Counted from the first letter of the stretch, positions 1-8,092 are shown. The stretch is DNA of 64,000 bases from an uncultured Lachnospiraceae bacterium (GCA_947165025.1 CAMUYQ010000007.1:97995-161994); one strand, 5' to 3'. Made by a program: numbers and translations. Notes: generated from the letters alone by a model not told the origin.

Positions 1-2
1 AG

Positions 3-218
3 AGTTCGTCAAGAATGATCGGCGCTTCCAACCTGTCGGAGATCGCGGCAGGACTTGAAAAGGCCGCAAACATGGGTGATGCCGCGGCAGTACGCGCGGA
101 CCATGATACGATGATGGCAAAGTACACTGCCGTCTCTGATGCTATAAAGAATGCTCTTAACGTTGAAGATAACGCTAACGATGAGAGCGATGTCCTCGAA
201 TTTACTCCTGAGAATTAA
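3..218 (+). CDS. Histidine phosphotransfer (Hpt) domain, C-terminal end only
   Basis: This is the 3' end of a gene that begins before the window. The frame is open from base 3 and reads SSSRMIGASNLSEIAAGLE, followed by a second amphipathic helix. That matches the region just after the phospho-accepting His of Hpt domains (H-x-LKSSSR-x-IGA), so the His itself lies just outside the window. Such domains usually close a hybrid histidine kinase or response-regulator protein in Lachnospiraceae and relay phosphate to a receiver domain. The last 15 residues are acidic. The internal ATG at 15 is not a real start because the conserved helix continues upstream of it. Confidence 0.75.
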   Translation, partial: SSSRMIGASNLSEIAAGLEKAANMGDAAAVRADHDTMMAKYTAVSDAIKNALNVEDNANDESDVLEFTPEN

Positions 219-220
219 TC

Positions 221-1114
221 TCAGGTCAGGTCCTTGTATTTCTGTCTGATATGTTCCACAAACTTTTCCGCGACAGGTGAGAGCGGATGATTTTCAGGGT
301 AAATCAGAATATATGTAGTTGTAAATCCGGGCTGCGTGATACGTCTGATCCGGACTTTTTCATCATGTACGATGTCGCCCACGGCTGCCGGGTATATTGC
401 TACTCCGACATTCTGCTCGCACAGTTCGTACGCACTCGTCGCGTTTGCGATCCTTGCCCTGATCTTCGGAGTGATCGAAAGCGGTGCAAACCAGTCGCTT
501 ATCTCCTGCAGTCTCGAGCCTCTCGACGGAATGATAAGTTCGTGATCGGCCAGCATCTTCAGCGGGATCGTTTTGCCGTTTGTCCTGGCAAGCGGATGCT
601 TTGACGAGAACATCGCGATCCAGTGCTCGCGGTAGATAGGCACGCTGTGAAGGTTCTGCGGATCGTACGGTTCCATTATTATCGCCAGATCTGCCAGGCC
701 GTTCCTGACTCTCTGCGTGACCTCGTCGGAGTTTCCGTTCCATATGTTGTACTGGACATCGGGATATTTCCTCGCAAACGATGCGATAAACGAAGCGGTA
801 AGATGCGGTGCTTTACCCTCGACCTCCGCGATGTAGACCGTTCCGCGAAGACCCGTGTGCATCTCCCTGATGTCTTCGATCGACCTGTCCGAAAGCGCGA
901 TTATCCTGTTCGCGTACGATCTGAACCTGACCCCCTCATCGGTAAGTCTGAGCATATGGTGTTCTCTGATAAAAAGCTTCGCCCCGACCTCCTCTTCAAG
1001 ATCCTTTATCTGGCGCGACAGCGGCGGCTGGGCGATCATCAGTTTTTCTGCCGCCTTCGTAATGTTCATCTCTTCACAGACTGCCAGAAAGTAGCGTAAA
1101 TGCCTGAGTTCCAT
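221..1114 (-). CDS. LysR-family transcriptional regulator
   Basis: This 297-residue protein has the normal LysR length. It has an N-terminal winged HTH (MELRHLRYFLAVCEEMNITKAAEKL, then QPPLSRQIKDLEEEVG) and a C-terminal type-2 periplasmic-binding-like effector domain from about residue 90. I chose the ATG at 1114 because GGGGAG lies six bases before it and MELRHLRYF is the family start; an upstream in-frame ATG at 1150 would add residues unlike the family. It converges on the Hpt gene with a 2-bp gap. A T-N11-A palindrome lies 35 bp upstream, so it probably regulates itself and the small divergent ORF. The effector is unknown. Confidence 0.9.
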   Translation of the reverse strand: MELRHLRYFLAVCEEMNITKAAEKLMIAQPPLSRQIKDLEEEVGAKLFIREHHMLRLTDEGVRFRSYANRIIALSDRSIEDIREMHTGLRGTVYIAEVEGKAPHLTASFIASFARKYPDVQYNIWNGNSDEVTQRVRNGLADLAIIMEPYDPQNLHSVPIYREHWIAMFSSKHPLARTNGKTIPLKMLADHELIIPSRGSRLQEISDWFAPLSITPKIRARIANATSAYELCEQNVGVAIYPAAVGDIVHDEKVRIRRITQPGFTTTYILIYPENHPLSPVAEKFVEHIRQKYKDLT

Positions 1115-1148
1115 AGGCTTCTCCCCTCTTGTATCGACCGGATCCATC

Positions 1149-1163
1149 ATACCTAAATGGTAT
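1149..1163. promoter_or_regulatory. Candidate LysR operator (T-N11-A)
   Basis: ATACCTAAATGGTAT is a perfect 5-bp inverted repeat around a 5-bp spacer and fits the LysR T-N11-A box. It sits between the LysR start at 1114 and the divergent small ORF at 1279, upstream of a TATAGT -10-like hexamer at 1192-1197. The link to this LysR protein is an inference from position. Confidence 0.5.
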
Positions 1164-1278
1164 CGTTACCCCTTTATTATATGTATTTTACTATAGTCGT
1201 GCAAGGGTTTATATTAAAGTCAGAAAGAAGGTAAACGCTCCGAACGGAGCAGCACAGGCGCAAAAGGAGGCGGTTATC

Positions 1279-1344
1279 ATGTTGAAGAAGATCATCGAAT
1301 TTATGAACGAGTATTACAAAGAGTTTTCACACGCAGAGAAGTAA
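1279..1344 (+). CDS. Small protein, 21 residues, unknown
   Basis: A 21-codon ORF begins with ATG eight bases after a perfect AAAGGAGG ribosome site. The peptide, MLKKIIEFMNEYYKEFSHAE plus a final K, is an amphipathic, aromatic helix. It is divergent from the LysR gene and is followed by a strong terminator at 1379-1426, so the unit is short and complete. I do not recognise the peptide. The case rests on the ribosome site, the terminator and the LysR-type operator upstream. Confidence 0.5.
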   Translation: MLKKIIEFMNEYYKEFSHAEK

Positions 1345-1378
1345 TAAACCATCCCTATAATGCATCATTGAAACAGGG

Positions 1379-1426
1379 GAACGGTCCTGCGATACGATAT
1401 CGTATCACAGGACCGTTCTCTTTTTT
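1379..1426 (+). terminator. Intrinsic terminator
   Basis: GAACGGTCCTG pairs perfectly with CAGGACCGTTC (1408-1418), with a further inner stem CGATACG/CGTATCA around ATAT, followed by CTCTTTTTT. It ends the small-ORF transcript. The stem sequence resembles the palindrome at 6279-6327. Confidence 0.8.
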
Positions 1427-1453
1427 ATCAGACACATGGGGACTTGTTTAAAT

Positions 1454-1819
1454 TCAACTCATCCCGTTCAGCAGTGCATCAACCTCTTCCTGGGAAAGTC
1501 CGACCTTGAAATTGCTTGATATTATCTGTCCCGCAAGCGCCGCCGGATCGGGATCCGGTGCTGCCGGAGCAGGTTCCTGAGGTGCGCTTTTTATTGCAGC
1601 AGGTTCGGGTGCAGCCTGCGTTGCCTCGCCGGCCATCCTCTGCATCTCAGCCATCTCAGCCATCGGAGAGCGCATTGAAGCATCATCCGTACGCTCCGCA
1701 TAGAACGGATGATCCTGTGTGATCGCCCGCTCTTTCACCATCGTGTACGTTCCGTATTTGAATATCTTATTCCGTCCTACTCTTGACAGATATAAGACCT
1801 TTTCATCTTCCTGATCCAT
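1454..1819 (-). CDS. Hypothetical protein with C-terminal FliM-like LSQEEVDALLNG motif
   Basis: This 121-residue protein starts with ATG six bases after AGAGG. The N-terminal 50 residues look folded (VLYLSRVGRNKIFKYGTYTM). A central Ala/Pro-rich linker (about residues 70-100) has the look of a flexible tether. The C-terminus reads VGLSQEEVDALLNGMS, close to the LSQxEIDALL peptide at the N-terminus of FliM/FliY, which binds phosphorylated CheY. Here the peptide is at the opposite end. No flagellar gene is in the window. The function is unknown; a docking role for the tail is an inference. Confidence 0.65.
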   Translation of the reverse strand: MDQEDEKVLYLSRVGRNKIFKYGTYTMVKERAITQDHPFYAERTDDASMRSPMAEMAEMQRMAGEATQAAPEPAAIKSAPQEPAPAAPDPDPAALAGQIISSNFKVGLSQEEVDALLNGMS

Positions 1820-1934
1820 TCAAAACCTCTGTAAAATGGCTCCCCGCTAGATATATTATACTACTTTTTTGTATGCACGGCAAAGGGACCCGCGCGCTGC
1901 ACAGGCCCCTTTGAAAATCATATGCTCACTTCTT

Positions 1935-2870
1935 TTATTGTTCAGTAAAAAGTGCTGTCGAATAATATCTGTCGCCGCTGTCGGGAAGAAGTGCGACGAT
2001 AGTCTTACCCTTGTTCTCCGGCCTCTTCGCAAGTTCTATAGCTCCGTAAAGTGCTGCTCCCGATGAGATACCTACCGAGATACCTTCCTTCTTTGCAAGA
2101 AGCTTTGCTGTCTCGAACGCTTCCTTGCCGGGTGCTTTGAACACTTCATCATAGATCTTTGTGTTGAGAACATCGGGAACAAATCCTGCGCCGATACCCT
2201 GGATCTTATGTGCTCCGGCTCTTCCTTCCGAAAGCACCGGTGAATCCTCGGGCTCAAGAGCGACAACCTTGATGTCGGGATTTTTCTCCTTCAGGAATTC
2301 TCCGGTACCTGTTACGGTTCCGCCTGTTCCGACGCCGGCGATAAAGATATCAACCTTACCGTCCGTATCGTTCCAGATCTCGGGACCCGTTGTTGCTTTG
2401 TGGATAGCAGGATTGGCGGGATTAACGAACTGTCCGGGAATGAATCCCCCGGGTATTTCCTTTGCAAGTTCCTCGGCCTTTGCGATCGCGCCCTTCATGC
2501 CCTTTGAGCCTTCCGTAAGAACGATCTCTGCGCCGTAGCTCTTCAGTATGCTTCTTCTCTCTACGCTCATCGTCTCGGGCATCGTAAGGATCACACGGTA
2601 TCCCTTTGCGGCTGCGATAGCGGCAAGCCCGATACCTGTGTTACCGGATGTCGGCTCGATGATAACGCTTCCTTCCTTAAGCTTTCCGCTCTTTTCCGCG
2701 TCCTCGATCATAGCTTTTGCGATACGGTCCTTAACGCTTCCGGCGGGATTGAAGTACTCAAGCTTTACGAGAACGGTTGCCTCAAGTCCGAGCTCCTTTT
2801 CAATGTTAACCACCTCTACGAGCGGTGTGTTTCCTACAAGTCCGAGTGTTCCTTTGTAAATGTTAGACAT
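1935..2870 (-). CDS. cysK: Cysteine synthase (O-acetylserine sulfhydrylase)
   Basis: This 311-residue PLP enzyme makes cysteine and acetate from O-acetylserine and sulfide. Key sites are the PLP-lysine segment [14 protein letters not shown], the substrate loop [10 protein letters not shown], and the glycine-rich phosphate-binding [10 protein letters not shown]. The length is normal for CysK. I chose the ATG at 2870 for its AGGAGG site six to seven bases upstream and the typical [18 protein letters not shown] start; an upstream extension in frame is non-homologous. The Rrf2 regulator gene lies 92 bp upstream on the same strand, as in cymR-cysK type arrangements, so regulation by sulfur or cysteine supply is likely. 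Confidence 0.95.
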   Translation of the reverse strand: MSNIYKGTLGLVGNTPLVEVVNIEKELGLEATVLVKLEYFNPAGSVKDRIAKAMIEDAEKSGKLKEGSVIIEPTSGNTGIGLAAIAAAKGYRVILTMPETMSVERRSILKSYGAEIVLTEGSKGMKGAIAKAEELAKEIPGGFIPGQFVNPANPAIHKATTGPEIWNDTDGKVDIFIAGVGTGGTVTGTGEFLKEKNPDIKVVALEPEDSPVLSEGRAGAHKIQGIGAGFVPDVLNTKIYDEVFKAPGKEAFETAKLLAKKEGISVGISSGAALYGAIELAKRPENKGKTIVALLPDSGDRYYSTALFTEQ

Positions 2871-2962
2871 ATTTTTTCCTCCTGAATAGTCTGTGTATAT
2901 GATACAACTTTTTTGTTTTCGGGTTAATGTTTTTTTGTTTTCGTCATCTTCCGCGCCATACT

Positions 2963-3400
2963 CTAGATGATGTACAGGTCCCAGTCTCCGGGGATCCTGC
3001 TCCTGCACTGGTTTGCAAAATCACTCAGCTTCATTCCGTTCAGATACTGATAAAGATTGCTGTTGATCTTGTCCCAGAAACAGTCGTTGATCACGGGTCC
3101 GAGCCCTCCTTCATCCTTCTTGTCCATCCCCGCGAGGATGTTGTTATCAAGCGCGTTGATGACTTCGGACAGAGATACTTCGTCAGGATTACACGCGAGG
3201 GTGTATCCGCCCTTCAGGCCCTTCTGTGCCCTTATAAATCCCGCCTGCCGAAGAAGAAGCAGAATGTGCTCCAGATACTTATGCGATATGTTCTGTCTTT
3301 TGGAAATATCAGGTGCCGATACACTCGATCCGTTCTCACTGTATATCACGATGTCCGTCAGTGCTACCAGCCCGTATTCCACTCTTGTCGAGATCTTCAT
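2963..3400 (-). CDS. Rrf2-family regulator, CymR/IscR-like
   Basis: This 145-residue protein starts [18 protein letters not shown], the Rrf2 winged-HTH signature, with a recognition region [23 protein letters not shown] and wing [10 protein letters not shown]. The C-terminal half lacks the clustered cysteines that bind Fe-S in IscR, having only one Cys in the GPVINDCFW segment and one in QCRSR, which favours a CymR-like, cluster-free role. In Bacillus-type systems CymR binds CysK and represses sulfur genes. Position just upstream of cysK supports that reading but does not prove it. It has a consensus promoter with an inverted repeat across the -35. Confidence 0.85.
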   Translation of the reverse strand: MKISTRVEYGLVALTDIVIYSENGSSVSAPDISKRQNISHKYLEHILLLLRQAGFIRAQKGLKGGYTLACNPDEVSLSEVINALDNNILAGMDKKDEGGLGPVINDCFWDKINSNLYQYLNGMKLSDFANQCRSRIPGDWDLYII

Positions 3401-3447
3401 CTGTTTCCTTCGTCTCCGGAAGTGTCCTTTCTTTCTTGATTTCGTAC

Positions 3448-3481
3448 ACTATAACACTATTTACCTACTATGTCAATAGGT
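3448..3481 (-). promoter_or_regulatory. Consensus promoter of the Rrf2 gene with overlapping inverted repeat
   Basis: On the minus strand TTGACA (3471-3476) and TATAGT (3448-3453) are separated by 17 bp. The inverted repeat ACCTA (3463-3467) / TAGGT (3477-3481) flanks the -35 box, suggesting autorepression by the Rrf2 protein. Confidence 0.7.
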
Positions 3482-3572
3482 GTTATGATTTTTTTTACCC
3501 AGTATACCGATGGTCTATTTTGAAAACGGAAAAATACGCAACAATGGGGCGATTCTGTGTCGCTGCTTGTGC

Positions 3573-3578
3573 TATAAT
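3573..3578 (+). promoter_or_regulatory. Extended -10 promoter of the PrsW gene
   Basis: TGCTATAAT is an extended -10 element with no good -35 box. It lies 27 bp before the ATG of the PrsW-like gene. Confidence 0.5.
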
Positions 3579-3604
3579 ATGAAATCATATGCAGGGGGTG
3601 AGCA

Positions 3605-5035
3605 ATGATGAGTGATGCACAAGCAGTTCAAAAGCAGGATATGGTAAGTATCCTTAAGTTCAGTTCACAGTACACTATGTCTGTGCCGTCAACCGCCAAG
3701 AAGATCGAAGAATTCGAGCAGTCCAAAGGCGGGATGACAAGTCCTTTCGGACAGAAGTACATGCAGCGTCTGTCCGAGATTGCCCAGGGTACACCGGCCG
3801 GCGAATGTAAGTGTCTTTTCTGCAAGACAGCAGCATCAGTTGACGGGATCGTATGCGAGCCCTGTATGAGCAAATATACGAGCGGAAAGCTTACCATTAA
3901 GAAGGCAGCTTCCGCATCTGCAAATACTGCATCATCTCAGACAAATAATACAGCTTCAGGTGCTCAGACCGGATTTACATCCGAACAGGCAAAAGCGGCT
4001 GCTGCGGATATCGCAAAAAATGCATCATCTGCCGTTAAATCCGGCGTAGACAAGTTTACCGAGAAGATACATGAACTCTCCGGCGGATCCGGCAAGGTCG
4101 ATCTTCGTCTCAAGGATCTGTTCTCAGATATATTCCATCATCATTCATCCGATGAATCAGAAGAGATATTTATATGCGGAACCAAGAAAACCACGCCGCG
4201 ATTTTCGGAGATATCAACCGAATGGCCTAAGCCATGGCTGTACACCCGCGTGTTTGTTCTGCTGTTTGCGGCGTTTCTCATCCTTGATTTCGGATACAGG
4301 CAGTTCGTTAATCCGAACTTCCTTCCCGGCATCATTTTCCTTGGCTCTGCTATGGTGCCGCTTTCCATTCTCATCTTTTTCTTTGAGGTCAATGCCCCGA
4401 GAAACATAAGCATTTTCAGAGTGATACAGGTCTTCCTGATCGGAGGTGCCGCATCGCTTATCACAACATCATTCCTGTTTGAGATCGGACTTGATACGGG
4501 CGGTACGCTGATCGGAGCGATCTGTATCGGACTTATCGAAGAGACCGGAAAGATAGTTGTTGTTGCTTTCTATATCATGAAGATTCGCGGACGGCGTTAC
4601 ATACTGAACGGTATGCTTTACGGTGCGGCCGTCGGCGCAGGATTCCAGGTGTTTGAATCAGCAGGATATGCTTACTACTATCTTCAGGGCGGCGGATTCA
4701 AATTCATGATGGACACAATCCGCATCCGCGCTATACTTGCACCAGGCGGACACATCGCGTATACGGCACTTGCAGGAACCGCGCTTATCATTGCTCTTGG
4801 TGACAAGGAATTCAAATGGAACGTTCTCGTATCGAAGAAGTTCCTTGTACTGTTTGCATTCTCCGTACTCCTTCACGCGTTCCATGACTGGGATATTTCA
4901 ATCAAAGAACTCGATATATTTGATATCCCTGTTGTGCTTCTTGCCAAGATCGCTGTTGAGTGGATCATCCTCCTTGTGTTCATCCACAGGGGACTGTCGG
5001 AGATCAATGAGCTCGACACGGTTCAACAAGGTTAA
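3605..5035 (+). CDS. PrsW-family intramembrane protease with N-terminal Cys-pair region
   Basis: This 476-residue protein has a cytoplasmic N-terminal part with two CxxC pairs (CLFC and CEPC, about residues 69-88), probably a zinc site, then an Ala/Thr-rich linker. From about residue 215 there is a multi-pass membrane domain with the PrsW glutamate-histidine motifs: IEETGK, FQVFESAGY, GHIAYTALAG and HAFHDW. PrsW proteases cut anti-sigma factors or related membrane proteins. The start has GGGGG six bases upstream. The next gene starts directly after its stop codon, and a zinc-ribbon membrane protein follows. No sigma/anti-sigma pair is in the window, so the substrate is unknown. Confidence 0.85.
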   Translation: MMSDAQAVQKQDMVSILKFSSQYTMSVPSTAKKIEEFEQSKGGMTSPFGQKYMQRLSEIAQGTPAGECKCLFCKTAASVDGIVCEPCMSKYTSGKLTIKKAASASANTASSQTNNTASGAQTGFTSEQAKAAAADIAKNASSAVKSGVDKFTEKIHELSGGSGKVDLRLKDLFSDIFHHHSSDESEEIFICGTKKTTPRFSEISTEWPKPWLYTRVFVLLFAAFLILDFGYRQFVNPNFLPGIIFLGSAMVPLSILIFFFEVNAPRNISIFRVIQVFLIGGAASLITTSFLFEIGLDTGGTLIGAICIGLIEETGKIVVVAFYIMKIRGRRYILNGMLYGAAVGAGFQVFESAGYAYYYLQGGGFKFMMDTIRIRAILAPGGHIAYTALAGTALIIALGDKEFKWNVLVSKKFLVLFAFSVLLHAFHDWDISIKELDIFDIPVVLLAKIAVEWIILLVFIHRGLSEINELDTVQQG

Positions 5036-5269
5036 ATGCGTATGTCATTATTTCGAAAGCATAAAAAGGAACTCACGGAATTAATACCATATGATCCTGC
5101 CACCCAGCATGCGGTTATCAGGAGTTCCATTTGTACCGGGGAGAAAATCGCGGGATTCAAGAATGATTCTGACGGGCATTTTACAGAAGTGATGTTGATA
5201 CGTTCACCGGAAGATGAAGAATATTTTAAAGAGATATACGGAATTGAAACGGTGAAGATCGAGTACTGA
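5036..5269 (+). CDS. Small hypothetical protein, 77 residues
   Basis: The ATG follows the PrsW stop codon without a gap, and AAGG four bases upstream could serve as a weak ribosome site, so translation is likely coupled. The protein is charged and soluble, with no membrane segment; the C-terminal EDEEYFKEIYGIETVKIEY is predicted helix then strand. I recognise no family. The next gene starts 20 bp later with its own AAAGGAG site, so all three genes look like one transcript. Confidence 0.6.
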   Translation: MRMSLFRKHKKELTELIPYDPATQHAVIRSSICTGEKIAGFKNDSDGHFTEVMLIRSPEDEEYFKEIYGIETVKIEY

Positions 5270-5289
5270 TATGAAAGGAGTTTTAAAAA

Positions 5290-6267
5290 ATGAATTGTCC
5301 CAGATGTGGTTATGAGGTGGCCGACGGACAGAAGTTCTGCAATGAGTGCGGTGCTTCTTTGCCGGAGAATGCTCCGGAGCAGGTGTTTGACTACGGATAT
5401 GCAGAAAGCAATGAACCGTATGACAGCGAAGAGCCTGTCAGACCGAATTCCAGGAAGTGGCTGATCCCGCTCATAATAGGTATATCCCTGTTTGTGACGA
5501 TCATCATTGTCGTCGTTGCGTTTGTCGCTTTCAAGAGAGTAGCAAAGAATATTCAACAGAGCACACAGGAACACCTTAAAGATATGGATCTCCATATCGA
5601 TGTTCCGCAGGATGTCGATCTTGATGAACTCAACAAGGCTGTCGATGAGATGAAGAACCTTGATCTGACACCGCCTGATATGGATATCAATATTGGAGAC
5701 ACCGAAGTACCCGAAGTTCCGGACATCACAGCGGACGATACGAAGAGCGAACCGCAGGGAGACAAGACTGAATACAGTTATGTTGATGTTTACAGAAACG
5801 GAAACGAAGTCAAAGTCATCCCCAACGGAAAGCTGAACGGATCAACGGTTCTTGCAAACGGGAAAGATCTTGATGGATTCCTTGACTATGTTGACAACAC
5901 TGTTCTTGAAAAGGGACGCAATATCAACAGAAGCTTCTTCTACGAGATACTTGCTACCATGCTTGTCGACAAGGATATGAATCCGGGATTTGAAGATATT
6001 GAGAAGAATATGATCATGGCACTTGCGATGGGTAATAACTTCTACAACACCGATGTTACTGTCATCGACTGTGATCTTGATGCGAACAATGCTGCAGAGT
6101 ACAGATACAATGTTAAGGCATACGGCAAAGATGACACATGGCTCGTGAACTACCAGAACAGAACGATCTACTTCAACAACGGTAAGACCGAGTATTCATC
6201 TGATATGTTCAAAACTGATTATCTGTCGATGTGGATGATCGCCACAGAGGAATACTACAACAAATAA
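5290..6267 (+). CDS. Zinc-ribbon single-pass membrane protein
   Basis: This 325-residue protein opens with a double zinc ribbon (MNCPRCGYEVADGQKFCNEC), then a linker rich in Glu and Tyr, then one transmembrane helix (about residues 55-78, WLIPLIIGISLFVTIIIVVV). The rest is a predicted external domain with an acidic Asp-Leu repeat segment (about 95-155) and a C-terminal globular part. The start follows GAAAGGAG. Such zinc-ribbon/TM proteins are common in Lachnospiraceae and mostly uncharacterised. The topology makes it a possible substrate or partner of the neighbouring PrsW-like protease; that is inference from position only. Confidence 0.75.
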   Translation: MNCPRCGYEVADGQKFCNECGASLPENAPEQVFDYGYAESNEPYDSEEPVRPNSRKWLIPLIIGISLFVTIIIVVVAFVAFKRVAKNIQQSTQEHLKDMDLHIDVPQDVDLDELNKAVDEMKNLDLTPPDMDINIGDTEVPEVPDITADDTKSEPQGDKTEYSYVDVYRNGNEVKVIPNGKLNGSTVLANGKDLDGFLDYVDNTVLEKGRNINRSFFYEILATMLVDKDMNPGFEDIEKNMIMALAMGNNFYNTDVTVIDCDLDANNAAEYRYNVKAYGKDDTWLVNYQNRTIYFNNGKTEYSSDMFKTDYLSMWMIATEEYYNK

Positions 6268-6278
6268 AATTTAGGAGT

Positions 6279-6327
6279 TGGCGCAACAGGGAGGCGGTAC
6301 CGTATCACGGAACCGTCCCCGTATTTT
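6279..6327. repeat. Degenerate REP-like palindrome
   Basis: GGCGCAACAGGGAGGCGG is followed by ACCGTATCACGG and AACCGTCCCCG, an imperfect hairpin. It shares CGTATCAC and GGA-CCGT blocks with the terminator at 1379-1426, and a related GGGGACGGTTC occurs at 25511-25521. The pattern resembles dispersed GGGGACGGTTC palindromes I know from Clostridia genomes. It may double as a weak terminator for both flanking genes. Confidence 0.45.
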
Positions 6328-6330
6328 ATT

Positions 6331-7359
6331 CTACAAAAGTTCCGCTATCTCGTATATCAGTCTCTCGGATGCTTCCCAGCCGAGGCACGGATCGGTGATC
6401 GATTTGCCGTAGCAGCCGCCGCCGGGAGTCTGGGCGCCGTCTTCGATGTAACTCTCGATCATGAAGCCTTTGAGAAGCTTTGCGATGCGCTCGTCATGGC
6501 GTGCGGAGTGGAGCACTTCCTTGACGATCCTGGGCTGTTCGAAAGGATTCTTGTTGGAGTTACAGTGGTTTGTGTCAACGATCAGACCGGGGTTTTGAAG
6601 TTCCATCTCATCATAGATATCGCAGAGCCTCACAAGATCCTCATAGTGATAGTTCGGTTTCATCGAGCCGTGCTGGTCGGTGTAGCCGCGAAGGATCGCA
6701 TGTGTGTGGCGGTTTCCGTCGGAGTGAACCTGCCATCCGCGGTATATGAAAGTGTGCGAATTCTGCGCAGCACTGATCGCGTTCATCATCACGCGGTAAT
6801 CTCCGGAGGTGGGATTTTTCATGCCGACAGGAACGCTGATGCCGCTTGATGTAAGTCTGTGCTGCTGGTCTTCCACCGAACGTGCGCCGACCGCAACGTA
6901 CAGAAGCAGGTCATCAAGATACCCGTAGTTTTCCGTGTACAGCATCTCATCTGCGCATGCAAATCCGGTTTCCATCACAGCACGCATATGAAGATGACGT
7001 GTTGCCTCAATACCCTTGAACAGGTTCGGCTTATCGGTCGGATCGGGCTGATGGAGCATTCCCTTGTACCCTTCCGCAGTCGTCCTGGGCTTGTTCGTGT
7101 ATATTCTCGGTACGATGAATATCCTGTCCTTCACCTTTTCCTGAACCGACACAAGCCGTGTGATATAGTCCATGACCGACTCCTCGTTATCGGCCGAGCA
7201 CGGACCGATTATGAGGATAAGCTTATCCCGTCTTCCTTCGAAGATCGATATCAGTTCCGCCTTCCTCTCCTGGATCGTCTCATTCATCTTGGCAGTCAGA
7301 GGATACATCTCCTTAAGTTCCGCCGGTATCGCAAGCTGCCTTTCATACATCATTCCCAT
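6331..7359 (-). CDS. aroF: 3-deoxy-7-phosphoheptulonate (DAHP) synthase, AroG/AroF type
   Basis: This 342-residue enzyme condenses phosphoenolpyruvate and erythrose 4-phosphate in the first shikimate step. It is the type I-alpha form, as in E. coli AroG: LILIIGPCSADNEESV, RIYTNKPRTTAEGYKG, GARSVEDQQHRL, PVGMKNPTSG, and VDTNHCNSNKNP with metal-binding Cys/His residues. The start has AAGGAG eight bases upstream. It lies 15 bp downstream of the prephenate dehydratase gene and must share its transcript, so the Phe attenuator at 7947-8147 should also control it. That would explain a Phe-responsive DAHP synthase supply. Confidence 0.95.
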   Translation of the reverse strand: MGMMYERQLAIPAELKEMYPLTAKMNETIQERKAELISIFEGRRDKLILIIGPCSADNEESVMDYITRLVSVQEKVKDRIFIVPRIYTNKPRTTAEGYKGMLHQPDPTDKPNLFKGIEATRHLHMRAVMETGFACADEMLYTENYGYLDDLLLYVAVGARSVEDQQHRLTSSGISVPVGMKNPTSGDYRVMMNAISAAQNSHTFIYRGWQVHSDGNRHTHAILRGYTDQHGSMKPNYHYEDLVRLCDIYDEMELQNPGLIVDTNHCNSNKNPFEQPRIVKEVLHSARHDERIAKLLKGFMIESYIEDGAQTPGGGCYGKSITDPCLGWEASERLIYEIAELL

Positions 7360-7374
7360 CTTTTTTTCTCCTTC

Positions 7375-7926
7375 TTAACCTTCCTGTTTTTTTGTTACGA
7401 CTGCAAATGTTGTTTCGTTATCGTCAGTTTCATTTATATGTTCATCAAGTACCCTGAGTCCGTAAAACGCTGCCGTCTCAAGACTTGCTATTGCTGCGAC
7501 CGACATGTTCTGCATCCTTGATACTTCTCGCGCCGCAACAGCTGTGTTTGCCGCCTCGATGACTTCGTATCCGTTTGCCTTTATGTACCCGTCGCACTGC
7601 TCGAGAGCCTTTATCTGGCTGATCACTTTTTTGATGTCGCTCTTCCTGCTGCCGCGCACCCCGAGAAGGTTCTGTATGATCGGGATCGTATGCGTCGATA
7701 CGACCTCAAGGTCACCGCGCTCAAGAAGTCCCTTTACTTCCTTAACCTCTCCCGCATAACTGTTTCTTACGGGGAGGACCGCGCACTCACATTCACCGGC
7801 AGTAACGGCCTCATATGCTTTTGTAAAACTTTCAAACGAAACGTGAATCTCATCCGGAAACAGCCTTCTCGTTACGACATGTGCAAACGCACCTTCAATT
7901 CCGCAATACGCGATCTTTTTCAGCAT
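7375..7926 (-). CDS. pheA: Prephenate dehydratase catalytic domain without ACT domain
   Basis: This 183-residue protein matches only the catalytic dehydratase domain: YCGIEGAFAH (GxxGxFS-like), VLPVRNSYAGEV (PIENS-like), the SQIKALEQC segment, and IASLETAAFYGLRVLDEHI. The usual TRF motif reads NETTF, keeping Thr and Phe but replacing Arg. Family members are normally about 280 residues with a C-terminal ACT domain that senses phenylalanine; here the stop codon comes right after the catalytic core. Allosteric control may therefore be absent, with transcript attenuation taking its place. The ATG follows AAGGAGGG. It is the first structural gene after the pheL attenuator. Confidence 0.85.
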   Translation of the reverse strand: MLKKIAYCGIEGAFAHVVTRRLFPDEIHVSFESFTKAYEAVTAGECECAVLPVRNSYAGEVKEVKGLLERGDLEVVSTHTIPIIQNLLGVRGSRKSDIKKVISQIKALEQCDGYIKANGYEVIEAANTAVAAREVSRMQNMSVAAIASLETAAFYGLRVLDEHINETDDNETTFAVVTKKQEG

Positions 7927-7946
7927 ACATTCCCTCCTTAAGCAAT

Positions 7947-7979
7947 AAAAAAGCGGCCCGGGTTTGTTTTCCGGACCGC
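7947..7979 (-). terminator. Attenuator terminator of the pheA-aroF leader
   Basis: On the minus strand GCGGTCCGG pairs with CCGGGCCGC and is followed by TTTTTT. The 5' arm contains CGGTCCG (7972-7978), an exact complement of CGGACCG (8028-8034) inside the end of the leader ORF. That pairing would be the antiterminator. Confidence 0.85.
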
Positions 7980-8008
7980 TGCAGGTTCAACTCATGATCA
8001 TCTTCGCA

Positions 8009-8092
8009 TCACAAATTGCCCTTACATCGGTCCGACGTAAAGGTAAAGAAAAATGCGAATGATGAAATTGTCATCTGTGATGATCTTCTCAT
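8009..8092 (-). CDS. pheL: Phe-rich leader peptide (pheL-like)
   Basis: This 27-codon ORF starts with ATG after AAAGGA (6-7 bp spacing), about 25 bases into the transcript. It contains the run FAFFFTF (residues 12-18, five Phe in seven), the same run found in the E. coli pheA leader peptide as I recall it. The stop codon is about 30 bases before the terminator stem. TTCGCA with TCATC, just before the Phe codons, pairs with TGCGAAGATGA downstream and can form a pause hairpin. When Phe-tRNA is short the ribosome would stall, freeing 8028-8034 to form the antiterminator. With ample Phe-tRNA the ribosome covers it and the terminator forms. Confidence 0.85.
   Translation of the reverse strand: MRRSSQMTISSFAFFFTFTSDRCKGNL

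Noticed and set aside
623..1099. 158-residue ORF opposite the LysR gene
   Set aside because: It is an antisense frame within a well-supported gene and has no ribosome site or recognisable domain; other long antisense frames in the window were rejected for the same reason.
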